From Puffinus mauretanicus (taxonomy: Eukaryota; Chordata; Aves; Procellariiformes; Procellariidae), in assembly GCA_023333565.1 (NCBI GenBank), contig JAJKFH010001679.1, positions 248,001 through 312,000 on the forward strand: a DNA stretch of 64,000 bases, written 5' to 3'. A program made the position numbers and the translations under genes. The notes beneath the pieces were generated by a model. It did not search any database. It worked only from the letters and a program-made list of their open reading frames with translations, and had not been told where the DNA came from. Below are positions 45,869 through 57,900 of the stretch, in pieces (position 1 is the first letter of the stretch; every line of letters starts with the position of its first letter).

Positions 45869-48802
45869 AATGAGAACAGCAGAAATGTTTTCATTAGAAA
45901 ACAAATAATATTTTCCAAATTTGGACCACATTTGCACTGGATGTATCTCCATGAAAAAGCACTGAACTTACATCAGCGAGTTTAATTGTGCCTTTACCAT
46001 GGCCCAGTATGTTTCTCTTTTGTCCTTTCTTGATTATTCCCTTGTTCAACATGATTGCTAGTTTTCAATATGCAGCACCCCAGTTGAGCTATTTGCATTC
46101 ATTAACCTTTCAACCTGCATTTTGGATTTCAGTTTGACTTTTCAGCTTTGCTTTTACTCTTTCTCTTTCTCTGCTAGATTCCTTCCTTCACCCCCACCCC
46201 CCCCTTCTTCCTGAACTAATGAGAGTCAGAGACACACTTTGGCTAAAAGGAGCACAAGTTTTAAAAAGTAATTCTCTGTGCAAATGAGCCCTCCAGATAA
46301 AGCTACTAGTGTTTTTTAGCTCATTTATTTCTTGGATGTTGTCAAGCAATTCTTTGCACTGTTGCACCTTCCCTCAGGGCTTCCTCTTGCAATGCTCCCA
46401 TATTTTTCTTTCCCCACTGATCCCATATTTGACTACCGACTGCAGAAGAATAGCCTGATTTTTATACCACTGCAGGGTTCTTCAGACCAATACAAAATGA
46501 TGCCTCTAATTGTAGCTTGGACCTAATCTTTCAGTCTTGTTTCCTCCTCCAATAGTTGCTATCAGCTCTATCTGTTCACTTCAAGCAAGTTCTTGCTGTC
46601 TAGTCGAATGGCTCACATCAATCATAGCTGCAGGGACGTAATTGTCCTTGCCATCCTGTTTGACTTTGAATGCTTCATTGGCAATGGGGAAAATCCACTA
46701 AGATTGCATTTGGACTTCATGCAGATACTTAATGATGCCCATGATCCTGGGCCTCCATTTTGTTTCTTCTGAAGTGTTTCTCACTTCTTATGTTCAGATG
46801 AAGTCTCAATCATCTGTTGTAGCTGCTCTTCTGACAAAGGACTTGATGGAAATCTCAGCTCAGCGGAGGGATCCTGACTCATGTATTTAGGATAAATCTG
46901 TCTCAGAGCTGACCACAGGTAATACATAAAGCAGCTACACTAGTTCTGGCAGCTGAGCTAGTTCAGGGTACCTCTCCCCTAAAAGGCAGTGTGCCATGAG
47001 GAAGCGCCACGGGCTAACCCCAGGTGAGTATCTCCATTGAGCAAATCACCTTGGTCCACTAAAAAATTCCCCCAAACATCTGAGGTTTCTTCTTCTGTTT
47101 TGTATTGTTTTCCTGTGTCCCCTGATGTACAAGGTACAGGTGCTGAGGCTGGATACTGATGCCTGTGATGACTTCTCTCTGGATCGTTTCTTACAGATGG
47201 GGAAGAGGAGGGTTTGCGTGGGTAAGAAAGGAAAAGATTGGTCATGAGAGGATATCTGTTAAAATCTAGTTTTCACTTTGGAAAAAAACCTACAAACAAC
47301 AAAAACCCCCAAAGAACCTTTGGAAACCTGATGGAGGAGATGTGAAGATCAAGGAATATTGACTGATTTCAAGTTTTCAATCTGTAAAAACGCATTCATA
47401 CTCCATTTGTCATTTCTGCACTGTAATTTCCCTCTGGCTGCCCCTACCTGGCCTACAGTGGCTTAGCTCCATTGCAGAAGCCCTTCCTTGATCCTTCTGA
47501 GCTCACATTTCAGTTTTTCTTCCCTTCTAACGAATTATGTCTCTTCCAGAAGATAAGATGGTCTTTTTCCTGCTGTCCTGTAACGATCCTCTTACCACCT
47601 GCTGTGTGCCCTTTGCTGCTGAAGTCTGCATTTGCTGTACTGCATTATGTCGTTCGCAAGTCAATGGTAGGTATTTGCACATGGCAACTTGGCACTTACT
47701 CCTCTGAGCAAGATGCTACCCTTGGAGTAAAATTCCAAGCCAGAGCAAGCGTTAAGGGATATATGTTAAACAGGGATAGAAAAAATGGTTACTCTGGGTT
47801 ATGTTTTAATAAAAAAAGACCTTTTCAAATTGTCTTCGGTGGTGGTAACATGAGAGGGTATGACCCTAGCTCCAGTACATCTGGATTAATGGATTAATTC
47901 CTGTTGCACACAGGATCACAGCAAAACTGAAAACTTTTTGGTGTACAGCAACATGTAGTTTCCTTATCTGGAAAATCACCTCCTCCAAAAAATGGCATGG
48001 CACAGGACCCCTGTATCAGAACTGAGCAGTGTCCCTGTTGTTTTCTTTTAGCAGTGAAGAACACGGAAATGAGGATGCTGAAGGTTCAAATGAGCCTCAG
48101 AAGTGCAAACTTTCTCACCCAAGAAGGAGGAAACCAATTTAAGATAATGAGACTGGAATAAATAGCTTTTCTTTTCCCCCCCCCCGCCCCTTTCTTTTTA
48201 ATTTTGCAAATGAAGAAACTTATTTTTAAATAGGTACTTAAATTACTTAAATTCTCACCTAATCACACAGAGCTGACACTTTAGAAAGAATGATTTAAGT
48301 AGCAGGAGGCTGAGGATAGGACTCTGGGTGTAATCACCAAGATACGGTCAGACTGTTGCGGTGCCCGGGGCCAGGACCAGAATAGCCTTGTACAGGGCTA
48401 TAGCCCTATACAGGAACAGAGTAGCCCTATGGCTACTGTTTGAACATGGAGCCATTCTGCCTCTTTGCTTCTTGGTTTTCTCTTACTCCTAGAGAAGATG
48501 GTACCTGGCTTTCAGCAGTTCCCAAAGCATGCTCCGGGCTTCCTGATCTCTTCTCACGTTGGGAGTATTTACTTTCTAGTAAGAGAAGATGATGTAGGGA
48601 AATAAAAACTCTGAATAACCAAGGATAAAGAAGCAAATAAATCATACTTCAGACTTCTGTTATAGGTTGCTCAGAAGAGGAACTGTGGCCTGTTATCCAC
48701 AGCCCTGAGCACAGGATATTACAGATGAGCTACTTTTGGATGTTTTTGCAGCTGAGTTGGGTAAAATGAGCAAACTCCCCCTCCTGAGTTACTATGGATG
48801 AG

Positions 48803-48845
48803 GTTTTTTTGGTTTGGGTTGGGTTTTTGGTTGGTTTTTTTTTTA
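48803..48845 (+). repeat. T/G-rich low-complexity tract
   Basis: Alternating T runs and GG/GGG groups, similar in make-up to the tract at 43312-43371. It is purely compositional. Confidence 0.75.
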
Positions 48846-51800
48846 GAGAGAGAAGCACACTCTTTTTAAACTAAAAGAAAATTTGCCTTTCTGCCTGAGG
48901 GTGTCAGCAGATATTTGGAATTCTCCTGGAAAAAAAAGAGGTGGTGAGTCTGTCTTAAAAACAATGTGCACTTTCTGCAGTCTTCTGAAAGAAAGCACAT
49001 TTCTGCACCAGCAAGTGTTTATCAGCTGCTTTAAAATATTTGGCTGGGAGACCTGAAGGAACATAAGGTTTTCTGAAGGCTTGTACCACCTTGATCCACA
49101 TTTTCTGACTACCAGTAGTCCCCACTTAAAATCCTTGCATACTAACTCTACTGATAGCTTGCACATGGTTTTTGCCATCAGTGGTAGTCTCCAGCAGCCC
49201 AAGTTGTATTTGAAATTTGAACTTTATGGGTTATCTGTCTTTGGATGCCTTTGGCCTTGGCAAGCTTCTGTCATGAAAGATGATGTGATGGCAGTGGTCA
49301 GAGAGATCAAGAATAAGCTTTTCAGGCTCACTGAGCTTCCACCAGGAATTTGGACTATGTTCTTCCGTTCTTACCATCTTTTCTTGATGAGAACTGCTCC
49401 TGGTCACAGCTGGTGTGTGGCTGTCACTTCGTGATCAGTATGTAGCATTTATGAACTCTGTGACTACTATGGGACTTCTGGCTCAGTTGTTAAAGTAAAA
49501 AGGCCAGAACGTACCCTTGTTCCCCATGTGGTGTGAATGGCAACTGTGATTTCAAGACTGATACTCCCACATCAAAGTACAACTGAGAGCAAAGGCTTTA
49601 GTTTCCAAAGGAGGCAGTAGTCCCAACAAGTTTGAGTAGTCAGGTAGCTCCTCTTGTAATTGGCAGGGAACTACACAACCTGCTCGACCGTACAATTTAG
49701 TGTATGGATTATTCATCCTGAGGCTCCATTAAGGCTTTGCCATGAGTCAGCCATATCTCAGTGGGAAGCTGCTGGATGCACTCCCTTACTCAGGAAGAAA
49801 TACCTTACACTGGAGATGGTGTTGCTCAAACAACTGCTTGGACCTGCCCATCCTGCCAGTAGGTAGCACATTGACAAAACAGAGCAGAAGGGTGTGAGCC
49901 ACTGTCACTCATGGGAGTCTTGCCTTTCTCCCAAGCCCGGCTTGCAGCACTTGGTGCGGATCCTCACCTCTGCTTTGCATGAGAGTGAGTGAGCTGCCCC
50001 TTTCCCCGAGTGAACGGGTTTTGAACACAATCGTCCTCTTTGGTCCACTCATGCCTACCTGCAGACAACAGCAAAAGGAAAAACACTGACGTTAACTGAT
50101 ACGTACGTCCACATTGTTTTCCCCACACTTATTTCATAACCTGAGTAGGATGTTACTGTTAGTTTAGATTTTTGTTGAGGAGGCTTGCTGTATGGCTTAC
50201 AGTATTTAGTAATGAACAGTTAGATACACGTGGTAATTTCTCCCTTGCACTTATTTTTCTCTTAGTGGTCCATTGTTAGCTTCCAAATCTGTGTTGATTC
50301 TTTCAAGACATCACCCAAACAACTAAAAAACCTATCTGCATCCTGAAGCCATTTCAGTTAGATGTGCCTTGAAAACTTAGAAAGAAGCATTGACAAAATG
50401 TCTAATTTCACTGCAATTTCTGTAGACAAGCTGAAATACCTTGTATGCATATACTCTGATTCACAGCGCTTAACACCATGAGAAATCGAGCTTCCTGAAT
50501 CTCATAATAGATTTTTCGCCACTGTTGTGCTTTCATTTATTTTGCAATGGCAGTAACTGACCCATTTTTATGAGTGTAATTTATATGATTTTAATCTGAA
50601 GTTTTCTATATCCTCAAGTGTACCTAATATCCTTCTTCTAAACTAATATGCTTATTTCTTCTCCCACAAAGTATTCCATTCTTCCCCAGAAATGTGGTAT
50701 TTGACTACAAACAGAAATAATTTCCACTTACATCAAGGTTCAAATTGATTCTTTGTGTTAAAGTCACAGTGTCCAGTATTGTATATTTATTCTACAGATG
50801 ACTATCTTAAATTCATGTAAAATATTTCATAAGGTGCTCTTTCTCATCTTCTTTCCAGTCAAATGCATAAGGAAAATGGAAATAGTGCATCAGGTATACG
50901 GTCATAGTTTATTTTTCATGTTCAATTACTGGGATTGGTTCCCAGAACATAGCTCGGAAGCTTCCAGAAATAGTTCTTTAAAATCAGACTGAAGCCCCAA
51001 ATCTCAAAGTGAAATCTGAGAGATGCTAAATGAAATGAGAGCAAAAAGAGGTTTTCACACACCTCTGTGAATCTAGCCCATCACATTTCAGACAGCTATC
51101 ATTGATATTTTCCCCCTACATTTCCACATCTTATTTATATTCAATATATAAAGTTTTTGCTCTTTGCTAGACATTTTCATTCACTGTGAAGAAATTCAGC
51201 TGGATATTAAAGAGAATTTCCTCTCTCCTTCCTCCCTGAAAAACATTCATCTGAGCGTAGCAGGGTAAATTTCTATTTTGAACCTGTATCAAGCTGTTGA
51301 GCTCCTCTCTAAATAACTGTAAACAGAGTCACATATTTAAAATGTGAAGCCCCTCAGACAGAAAATCCAACACCTTATTATTTTTACGTGTACTGCAGCT
51401 GCTGCACTGTAGCATAGCACATTATGATGCCAATCTGGGCTTTCTGTTGGTGTGCATTCTAGAAGTAGAAAAGCGGGAAAAGCAAAAATATTAAAAAACC
51501 TTAGCCAGCAGTTGACAAGTGGAGTTGGTGTTCTTGGTCACCTTTAGCCACTTGTGCCTCCTGCTGCCCAGTCATTCCCAGTCTTTCCCAGTCAGCTGTG
51601 CTCCTCAAAGGAAGTGCATATGGGGAATACCAGTGTGGAGGTACAGCTGTACCAATAACATGGAGGGACATCAAAGGGCAAGGAGACCTTTTGGAGTGTG
51701 CCAACAAGGCAACGAAGGCAGAACCTTGTAAAAAATAGAATGCCTTACTGTGTTAAAAAACACTCTAGGTGAATCATTATCAGCTTTAAAGGTTGGGAGC

Positions 51801-52892
51801 ATCCTTATTGTAATTCCTGTATCTGTGAATATAGCATTACTTTAACAATGACTGTATATTTGATATTAATCAGGTGCTACAACTTTTCATAACAACAGGC
51901 AGGAAAAGCTGACAGGTTTGTCACAGCAGGTGAAATCATTTACCTGCTTAGTTTGTAGGGACAGAAAGGGGGCTTGCGTTCGTCCTTCACTGTTGGGGCA
52001 TCTAACCTACAGCGATTCCATCAGAGGAACTTGGAGGCAGGAGAGAAAGTCAACATGTGAAGCATGAAACATAAATAGCAGGATGTGCAATAAATGTTCT
52101 TTGGCGTTGCTAAGCAATATGCCAGGCGTGGGCAAGAGCGATGCCATCCTGGAAGCGCTCCAAGTTGCCAGCCTTAATGGAATATTCTTCTGCCCAAGAT
52201 GCCCAAAAGGCAAAATGCATTTGAGAACTAGGGGAAGTGCAGTGGAGAGTGCATTAGGAAACTACTGAGAAGAAATAACAGCTTTTGAAATGCACATCCA
52301 TTAATAAAACATGCGATGTAAGCTTGAAAGGCCCTGGTAGAGTAATTTCCAAAGGCACCAGTGAAGTTTATTGGCTCGTTTCTTAGCTTAGAAATGTCTC
52401 CATGTCTTCTGTCCTGCAGACAATTTCCTATTTAATTTCAAAACCTGGTACAGAAACCACTGCCTCTGGTGGTCTGGGCCTTGAAAACTTGAAGCGAGAT
52501 CCCCCACTGCTCTGAAATCCCACAAGAAGCTGAGGGCAGGAGGAACTCCATGATGTTCCTGACACAACTTTTTTAGCATTTATTTGGTATCTTCTGGATA
52601 AAGATCTACTATAAAAAATTAAACACCCTGATAGCCATGCGAATAGAGGGAATTTGGAGGAGCATACGCTGATGAAAGATCACCTGTACGAAGGGTATTC
52701 ATCAGGAAATTTCTCAAAGGCTGAAAAAGGCTGTTCATTATTTTCCAAGGCCAGTTTGAATTATATCTCACTTATTGATGCATTTGATAAGTGTGGACGC
52801 AACTCCCTTCAGCCCAGATTAATGTCCTGGCTGCATCCCAGCTGCATGTAAGGACAGAGGAGGACTGGCCCTTCCCTTGTTTTCCTCAGTGC

Positions 52893-53765
52893 TGTGGTGG
52901 GTTAGCCCTGGATAACAGCCACCCACCCAGCTGCTCACTCCCCCATTCAACTTGACAAGATAAATTAGTACAAAAAAGCTCATGGATCAAGATGAAGACA
53001 GGGAGATCACTTGCCAATTACCATTCCAGGCAAAACAGACTTGATTTGGGGAAAATTAATTTATTGCCAATTAAAACAAAAAATAAATAAATACTGATTT
53101 GGGTAGTGGGAAACAAAAAGACAAACATTAAACCAAGACCTTTCTTCTCCCTTTGCCCAGTCCCAATTTCACCCCCTCCACTCCCGACCCCTCTCCCCCC
53201 GAGGGGCACAGGCGGCGGGGATGGGGGTTGCGGTCGGTCCCCCCCAGCCCCTCTCGCCGCTCCCCCCTCCTCCCCCGTCTCCCTGCTCCAGCGCGGGCCC
53301 TTCCCCGGGCTGCAGCCCTTCAGGGACACCCTGCTCCCGCCGGGGCTCCCCACGGCCGCAGCTCCCGCAGGAAATATCCCCCTGCTGCGGCCTGGGGCCC
53401 TCCCCGGGCTGCAGGGCGGGTCTCTGCTCCCGCGGGGTCTCTCCAGGGCTGCCGGGGATCCCTGCTCCGGGCCTGCAGCCCCTCCCGCCCTCCTCCTCCT
53501 CCGGCCTCGGGCTCCCTCTGCGGCTGCTCCCTCCTGGGCTTCCTCCTCCTCTGCCTGTGCCGCCCGTGGCCCTTTCGGAAACCTGTTTTCCCCCCGGCGC
53601 CCCGGCTTGGCTGAGGGGCTCAGCTGTGCCCTGCGGTGGGGCCGCTGGAGCCGGCCGGGACCGGCTGGGACCGGCTGTGTCCGGCTCGGGGCAGCCCCGG
53701 CCTCTCCCCGCAGAGGCCCCCTGCGGCCCCCACTGCAGTGCCTGGGCACGGACACCCCACACACG
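52893..53765 (+). mobile_element. Avian ERV solo LTR with GC-rich core (copy 2)
   Basis: The element starts TGTGGTGGGTTAGCCCTGG, matching the start of copy 1 and of the fragment at 18640-18719. It continues through GGGAGATCACTTGCCAATTA, CAAAACAGACTTGATTTGGG and GAAAATTAATTTATTGCC to a GC-rich core. The core carries spaced CTGCTCC-type units at 53283, 53331, 53382, 53424 and 53462 (38-51 bp apart). The 3' end is uncertain, near the GGACACCCCACA at about 53750-53765. The bases before the element (gtgc) recur at 53752-53755, but inside sequence shared with copy 1, so I do not accept a target duplication. Long open frames across it on both strands are compositional. Confidence 0.8.
53283..53495 (+). 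repeat. Degenerate minisatellite inside the GC-rich LTR core
   Basis: About five imperfect units begin CTGCTCC or CTGCTGC and run through a CCCCGGG/CTGCAG-type segment. Start-to-start spacing is 48, 51, 42 and 38 bp. The same series exists, inverted, in copy 1 (about 19670-19885). Confidence 0.6.
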
Positions 53766-54796
53766 TTCCCCGTTTCTATGGGAAGGGAGTCTGGAAACCA
53801 AGGCTGAAGAAAGCCAGAACACAATTTTGATGGTGTCCTTGGGATGGACAATTGGGGCCAGGACCCAGAGCGCTGTGTGGAGCCCACCTCCAGTGCGTCA
53901 CAGCCTTTCCAGAGCTCAGTTGGGCGTTCTGAAGATGTCTTGGTTACCCACAGCTAGTGGAGAGAGAAAGATCCCATACACATATGATTGTGGACCCTCA
54001 CAGGGGCAATCCAGCTGCAGGACAGACCTCCTAAACGGGCACGCCTGCAGCAATCTGCACCACTACCTGGCACCCTCAAACGTGAAAAATCTGCACGTAC
54101 TCTCATGGGCTCGGTCTGACTTTCAAAGGTCCTTTTGAAAGCGCGCTGGGAATCAGGTGCCTGGGGGCCCACCTGAGCCCACAGTTCTTGCTGAAGAAGA
54201 TGAGCAGCAAGCTCCTCTTTCCTGTGAAATAGCTCGAAGTCCACGGAAAAATCACATACCTGCTTTTCTGCATAATCAGGGAATTCCCAATTGCTTCCTT
54301 CCTCCTTTAGTAAGAATCCACCTTACCAGGAAGATTGAATCTGCAAAAGAATCTGACACCCAAGAGGTTAAATGTGCAGAAAGGGGTTGTAGGATTTGCT
54401 TCTGGCCATCAGCAAAAGCTTATGTACAAACAGGTCATTCCTGTTAGTTTTTGTCATCAAACTCACTATACAGCAACACAGTAACGTCAGTGACTTCCCC
54501 AGTCTCATTTGTTAGCAGGTTTCCTCTATTGAGAGGGCTTTTCTTCCACAAAGAAAGGATATTTTCAGGAGGTTGCAGAGAGGCACATATCTGGGTACTA
54601 GATAAAATAGCAAATCCCAGTCCCGAATGCTCCCCTAAATACCAATCTCTTACTTCAGTTATAAATTGACTTCAGCACTGAGAATACTGATGAACATCAA
54701 TTCAGTAGGACTGTGCCCATTCAGGGTTTTGTTTCCATTGTCAGTCTGACAGGTAAAAAAATATGTCTTGGGTATTTTAAGCTTGTGTACCGTACA

Positions 54797-54879
54797 GAAA
54801 ATAAAATAATTTAATAATTATAATTAAATAATTAAATAAAATAAAAAATAAATTAAATAAAATAATTTAAAAAAAAAAA
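54797..54879 (+). repeat. AT-rich microsatellite (AAATAATT/AAATA)n
   Basis: Irregular repeats of AATTAAATAA- and AAATAAAAT-like units with no G or C through the run. Confidence 0.9.
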
Positions 54880-54951
54880 GGTGAAAGGGAGGCTGGAATT
54901 CAGTCCTATATACCAGGAACTGTATATGCATTTTACATTAGCTACAGGTTT

Positions 54952-54970
54952 AAAAAAAAAAAAAAAAAAA
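54952..54970 (+). repeat. Poly(A) run of 19 A
   Basis: An uninterrupted run of A's. No gene-like or SINE-like sequence precedes it, so there is no sign of a processed pseudogene tail. Confidence 0.9.
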
Positions 54971-57900
54971 GAAACAATTCCCTACATAAACACACGCCAG
55001 AGCCCCAGAATTTCCTTTATTATAACAAAATTGTCTAAACATTATCCTATTGACTAAAGCTTCTATCTGGGCTTTCTCTTTCTTGTTCAATAAATCCTGC
55101 AGTCATCACCGAATGAGTCGTCGGTTTGACCAGGATGGTCAGATACTCTCCAGCAACAACCTGTTCACCTGACAGGTTACTCACATATTCCCAGGGAACA
55201 TAGGTTTGAATCCCCTGAGGTCAAGAAGAGGTCTTATTAATGCTTGGGTTCCCATTTTCCCAGCTGAGCACGCTAAGCCTTGGGCTGCCCTTGGCTGTAT
55301 GGGTATAAGGAGGCATTTCTCAGAAGAGCAGATAAAACTCAGGAGAGGAAACCAAAGTCAGGGAATGCTCCTCTTGAGTAGCTCAGCAGCTTGGATCCAC
55401 AGAGGGGTGTCATGGCACTGAGCACACCAAGGGGCTCAGCAACCTCTCCCCCCCTGCTCAGGGGTTTGGCTGCTGGTGCTCGAGGCCAGCTCTGACATGA
55501 TAAACTTGGATCCGGCTGCAGTGGAAAGGCCCTCCCTACCCTCCTTCAGGAGCTCCAGCTCTGGATTTTGGGTCCCATTCTGAGGGGCAAGTGCCTAAAA
55601 TGAAAGTGTTACAGTATCTAACCTAGAGGAATCTCAGCCAAGGTTTCTATATGACAACTGGCACGAAGTACCTGCTGCTGCGAATTTAATGTCTTCTTGT
55701 TGATTTTAAGAACAATCAGATGAGATTCTTTAGTATGACTGCAACTCTATTAGACTTGCATTTGTTTCTCTGAAATACAGGGTTTTTTCATAAGTGGAAG
55801 TACTCAAAGAATTCTTGGGGAAACCTTAAGAGAATTTTTCATAAATTGGAAACTATGACCTAAAAGATGTCTAAGCTGGATGGAGTTGCACAATATCCAA
55901 GGAAATGAATTTATGTCCACAGACTCCTACATACTCATTTTCTTAAAAAAAAAATAAAAGATGCATATATCCTACCAGCTATCCTACTTTTGGCCCTGTA
56001 GTAGAGATTTACCTCTTCTTCAGATATACAGTGGGACCACATGCTTTTCGTCTCCAGAGAGAACTGGATCCAGATCTGTGCCTCCACCAGGCTCTGGAAA
56101 TATCTAAGGCTTGTGATGTCTCTTAACAGTTGATCCTCAGTAAGGGATTCAGCAGAGTTCAGTTTCTCGTTTCTTGCTTTCTTTTGTGAGGGAGAAACCA
56201 GAGCACTCTGAGGTTGGAAATCATGATAAGGCATAGCTTATTTTCTGTTTGGGGTGTCCTCACCATTTACTTCCTCTTAGATTCAAGAGTCAGGACTCTG
56301 CAGTACAAAGGTCACACTGGGTCTATTATCTGGATACTAAGCATGGGTAAAGGACATAAACATAAGGTAAAGGACAGTTTTGTTCCCAGATCAGATTCAG
56401 CTCTTTGTAGTTATTTTTATTACAGGTTAGCACAAGGCATAGACTTTGCTGGCTTTTAATGAGCCAGGGTCATTTGGGTGAGATCTTTTAAGTGTGGAGT
56501 GGTTCATTGATCTCATATTTATTCTGGGTCTGCGGTTACCCCTGCTTGTCTTTCTATTTATGCTCTCTTATTGTATAATCTAAGAGTATGGAAAAGCAGA
56601 CTAGCTCTCCTGTGCTGGCACAAGCTGCCTTCTTCCAGTTCAGGTTGTCAAAAGCTGTTCTATTCATTTGACTTGTTGCCACAGTTGCCGTGATTTAGCT
56701 TCTAGTCTCTTCTTCATGTTGACCCATGTTCTTTGATCTGTAGATGTTCATGTAATCCCTTTAGCAGGAGGTTAATTGGTTGTATTTTGTTCTTCTCAAA
56801 AGCAAAAAAAAAGGAAAGAAAGAGGGGGTGAAGTTTCACAATAGTTGGCAAATTTAGCAAAATTTTTAGATGGCTAAATTCCTATGCTGTGGGACAGAAT
56901 TTGGCTACTGAGGTGTGATCTCTCAAAGCTCCTGGTGTTAATACGAATGCAGAAGTTCTGCTCTGAATTCTAAGCAGGCTCAGCCAATCCTGCTTCTCTG
57001 CACGAGTTCTATAACAATTTTTTCCTTCTTCCCTACCTCCTACAGATGATTTATCACAGATATTAAACTATCCCCAGCCCCAACAAAATACTTCACTTTT
57101 CTGCTAAGAAGCAGATGCTTGCCAGCTCACATTTATTATATAGTAATGACATTCTGGAGCGAACTGAAAATGGCATTCTGCAAAATTGAAGTTTTTGCTT
57201 TCCACCCCTGTTTTCTCTTTCAGTAAGAATGATCACGGAGAAACTCCGCTGTGTTTTGCCATCATGCTGTCCCATGAATGATAGCTATGTTGAATTTATG
57301 CATCAGGGCATGGAGAATGTAGTAATAAAAGTGCCGCTCAGCCACTTTTCTCACTCAACAGAACATATGGTAAAAGGTGGATTTTTAGGTCTTGACCATT
57401 GATGTAAATCAGGACTTCTGTTGGCATGGGACAATTGAAACCCAGATCAGAATTAGGCCTTCGGAAGAAGGGAAACAGTGCTTACAAAGATGAATAGTGT
57501 GACAGTTCATGGATATCTGTGAACTCTTGGCTTCATGTGGTCATTCTGACCTGGGCAAAGGCAGAAGTCACCTCCTGCTCCAAAACCTGAAGGGCCACTG
57601 TGCTTTCTGAAGGCTCTGGGCTCTTGGCTTGAAAAGGCCTCGGCATACAGATGCTGGAGGCTACAGCTATGTTTACGAGTAATTTGGCACAATGGAAGGG
57701 GATCAGTAAGTCGAAGTGATTTGTGTTGAATCTTCACCATCTCTGTTACAAGTAGTTCAAAGAAATGTCTATGAGTTAGTTTAAATCTAGTCACTTGGGC
57801 CAAATGTCATCACTGCACATGTGGTTTGAAACTTTCTGAAGGGAAGCCAACCCACAAACCTTTGCTTCCTCGGCTGTAAGCTCCTCTACAAACCACCCCG

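Larger units (their letters stand above)
40802..52892. other. Long unique non-coding stretch
   Basis: About 12 kb with no exon I recognise. It contains G-interrupted T-rich tracts (43312-43371, 44936-44967, 48803-48845), a perfect 26-bp palindrome (45843-45868) and a 14-bp palindrome (48394-48407). The open frames in it (largest 141 codons at 47472-47897) show no known domain. Part of the interval could be intron, but no exon/intron pattern is visible. Confidence 0.5.

Noticed and set aside
47472..47897. 141-codon plus-strand open frame
   Set aside because: No known domain, no promoter or splice signals that fit, and the codon content looks like translated non-coding DNA.
49081..49434. 117-codon plus-strand open frame, considered as a decayed gene or pseudogene
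   Set aside because: The peptide matches no family I know, and no frame-shifted continuation is visible in neighbouring frames.
52889..53755. A 4-bp gtgc target duplication for the GC-rich LTR copy 2
   Set aside because: The right-hand gtgc falls inside sequence that continues to match copy 1, so the element extends further and the match is coincidental.
54930..54975. Poly(A) run considered as the tail of a processed pseudogene or SINE
   Set aside because: No gene-like body or target duplication precedes it, and it adjoins an AT microsatellite region.
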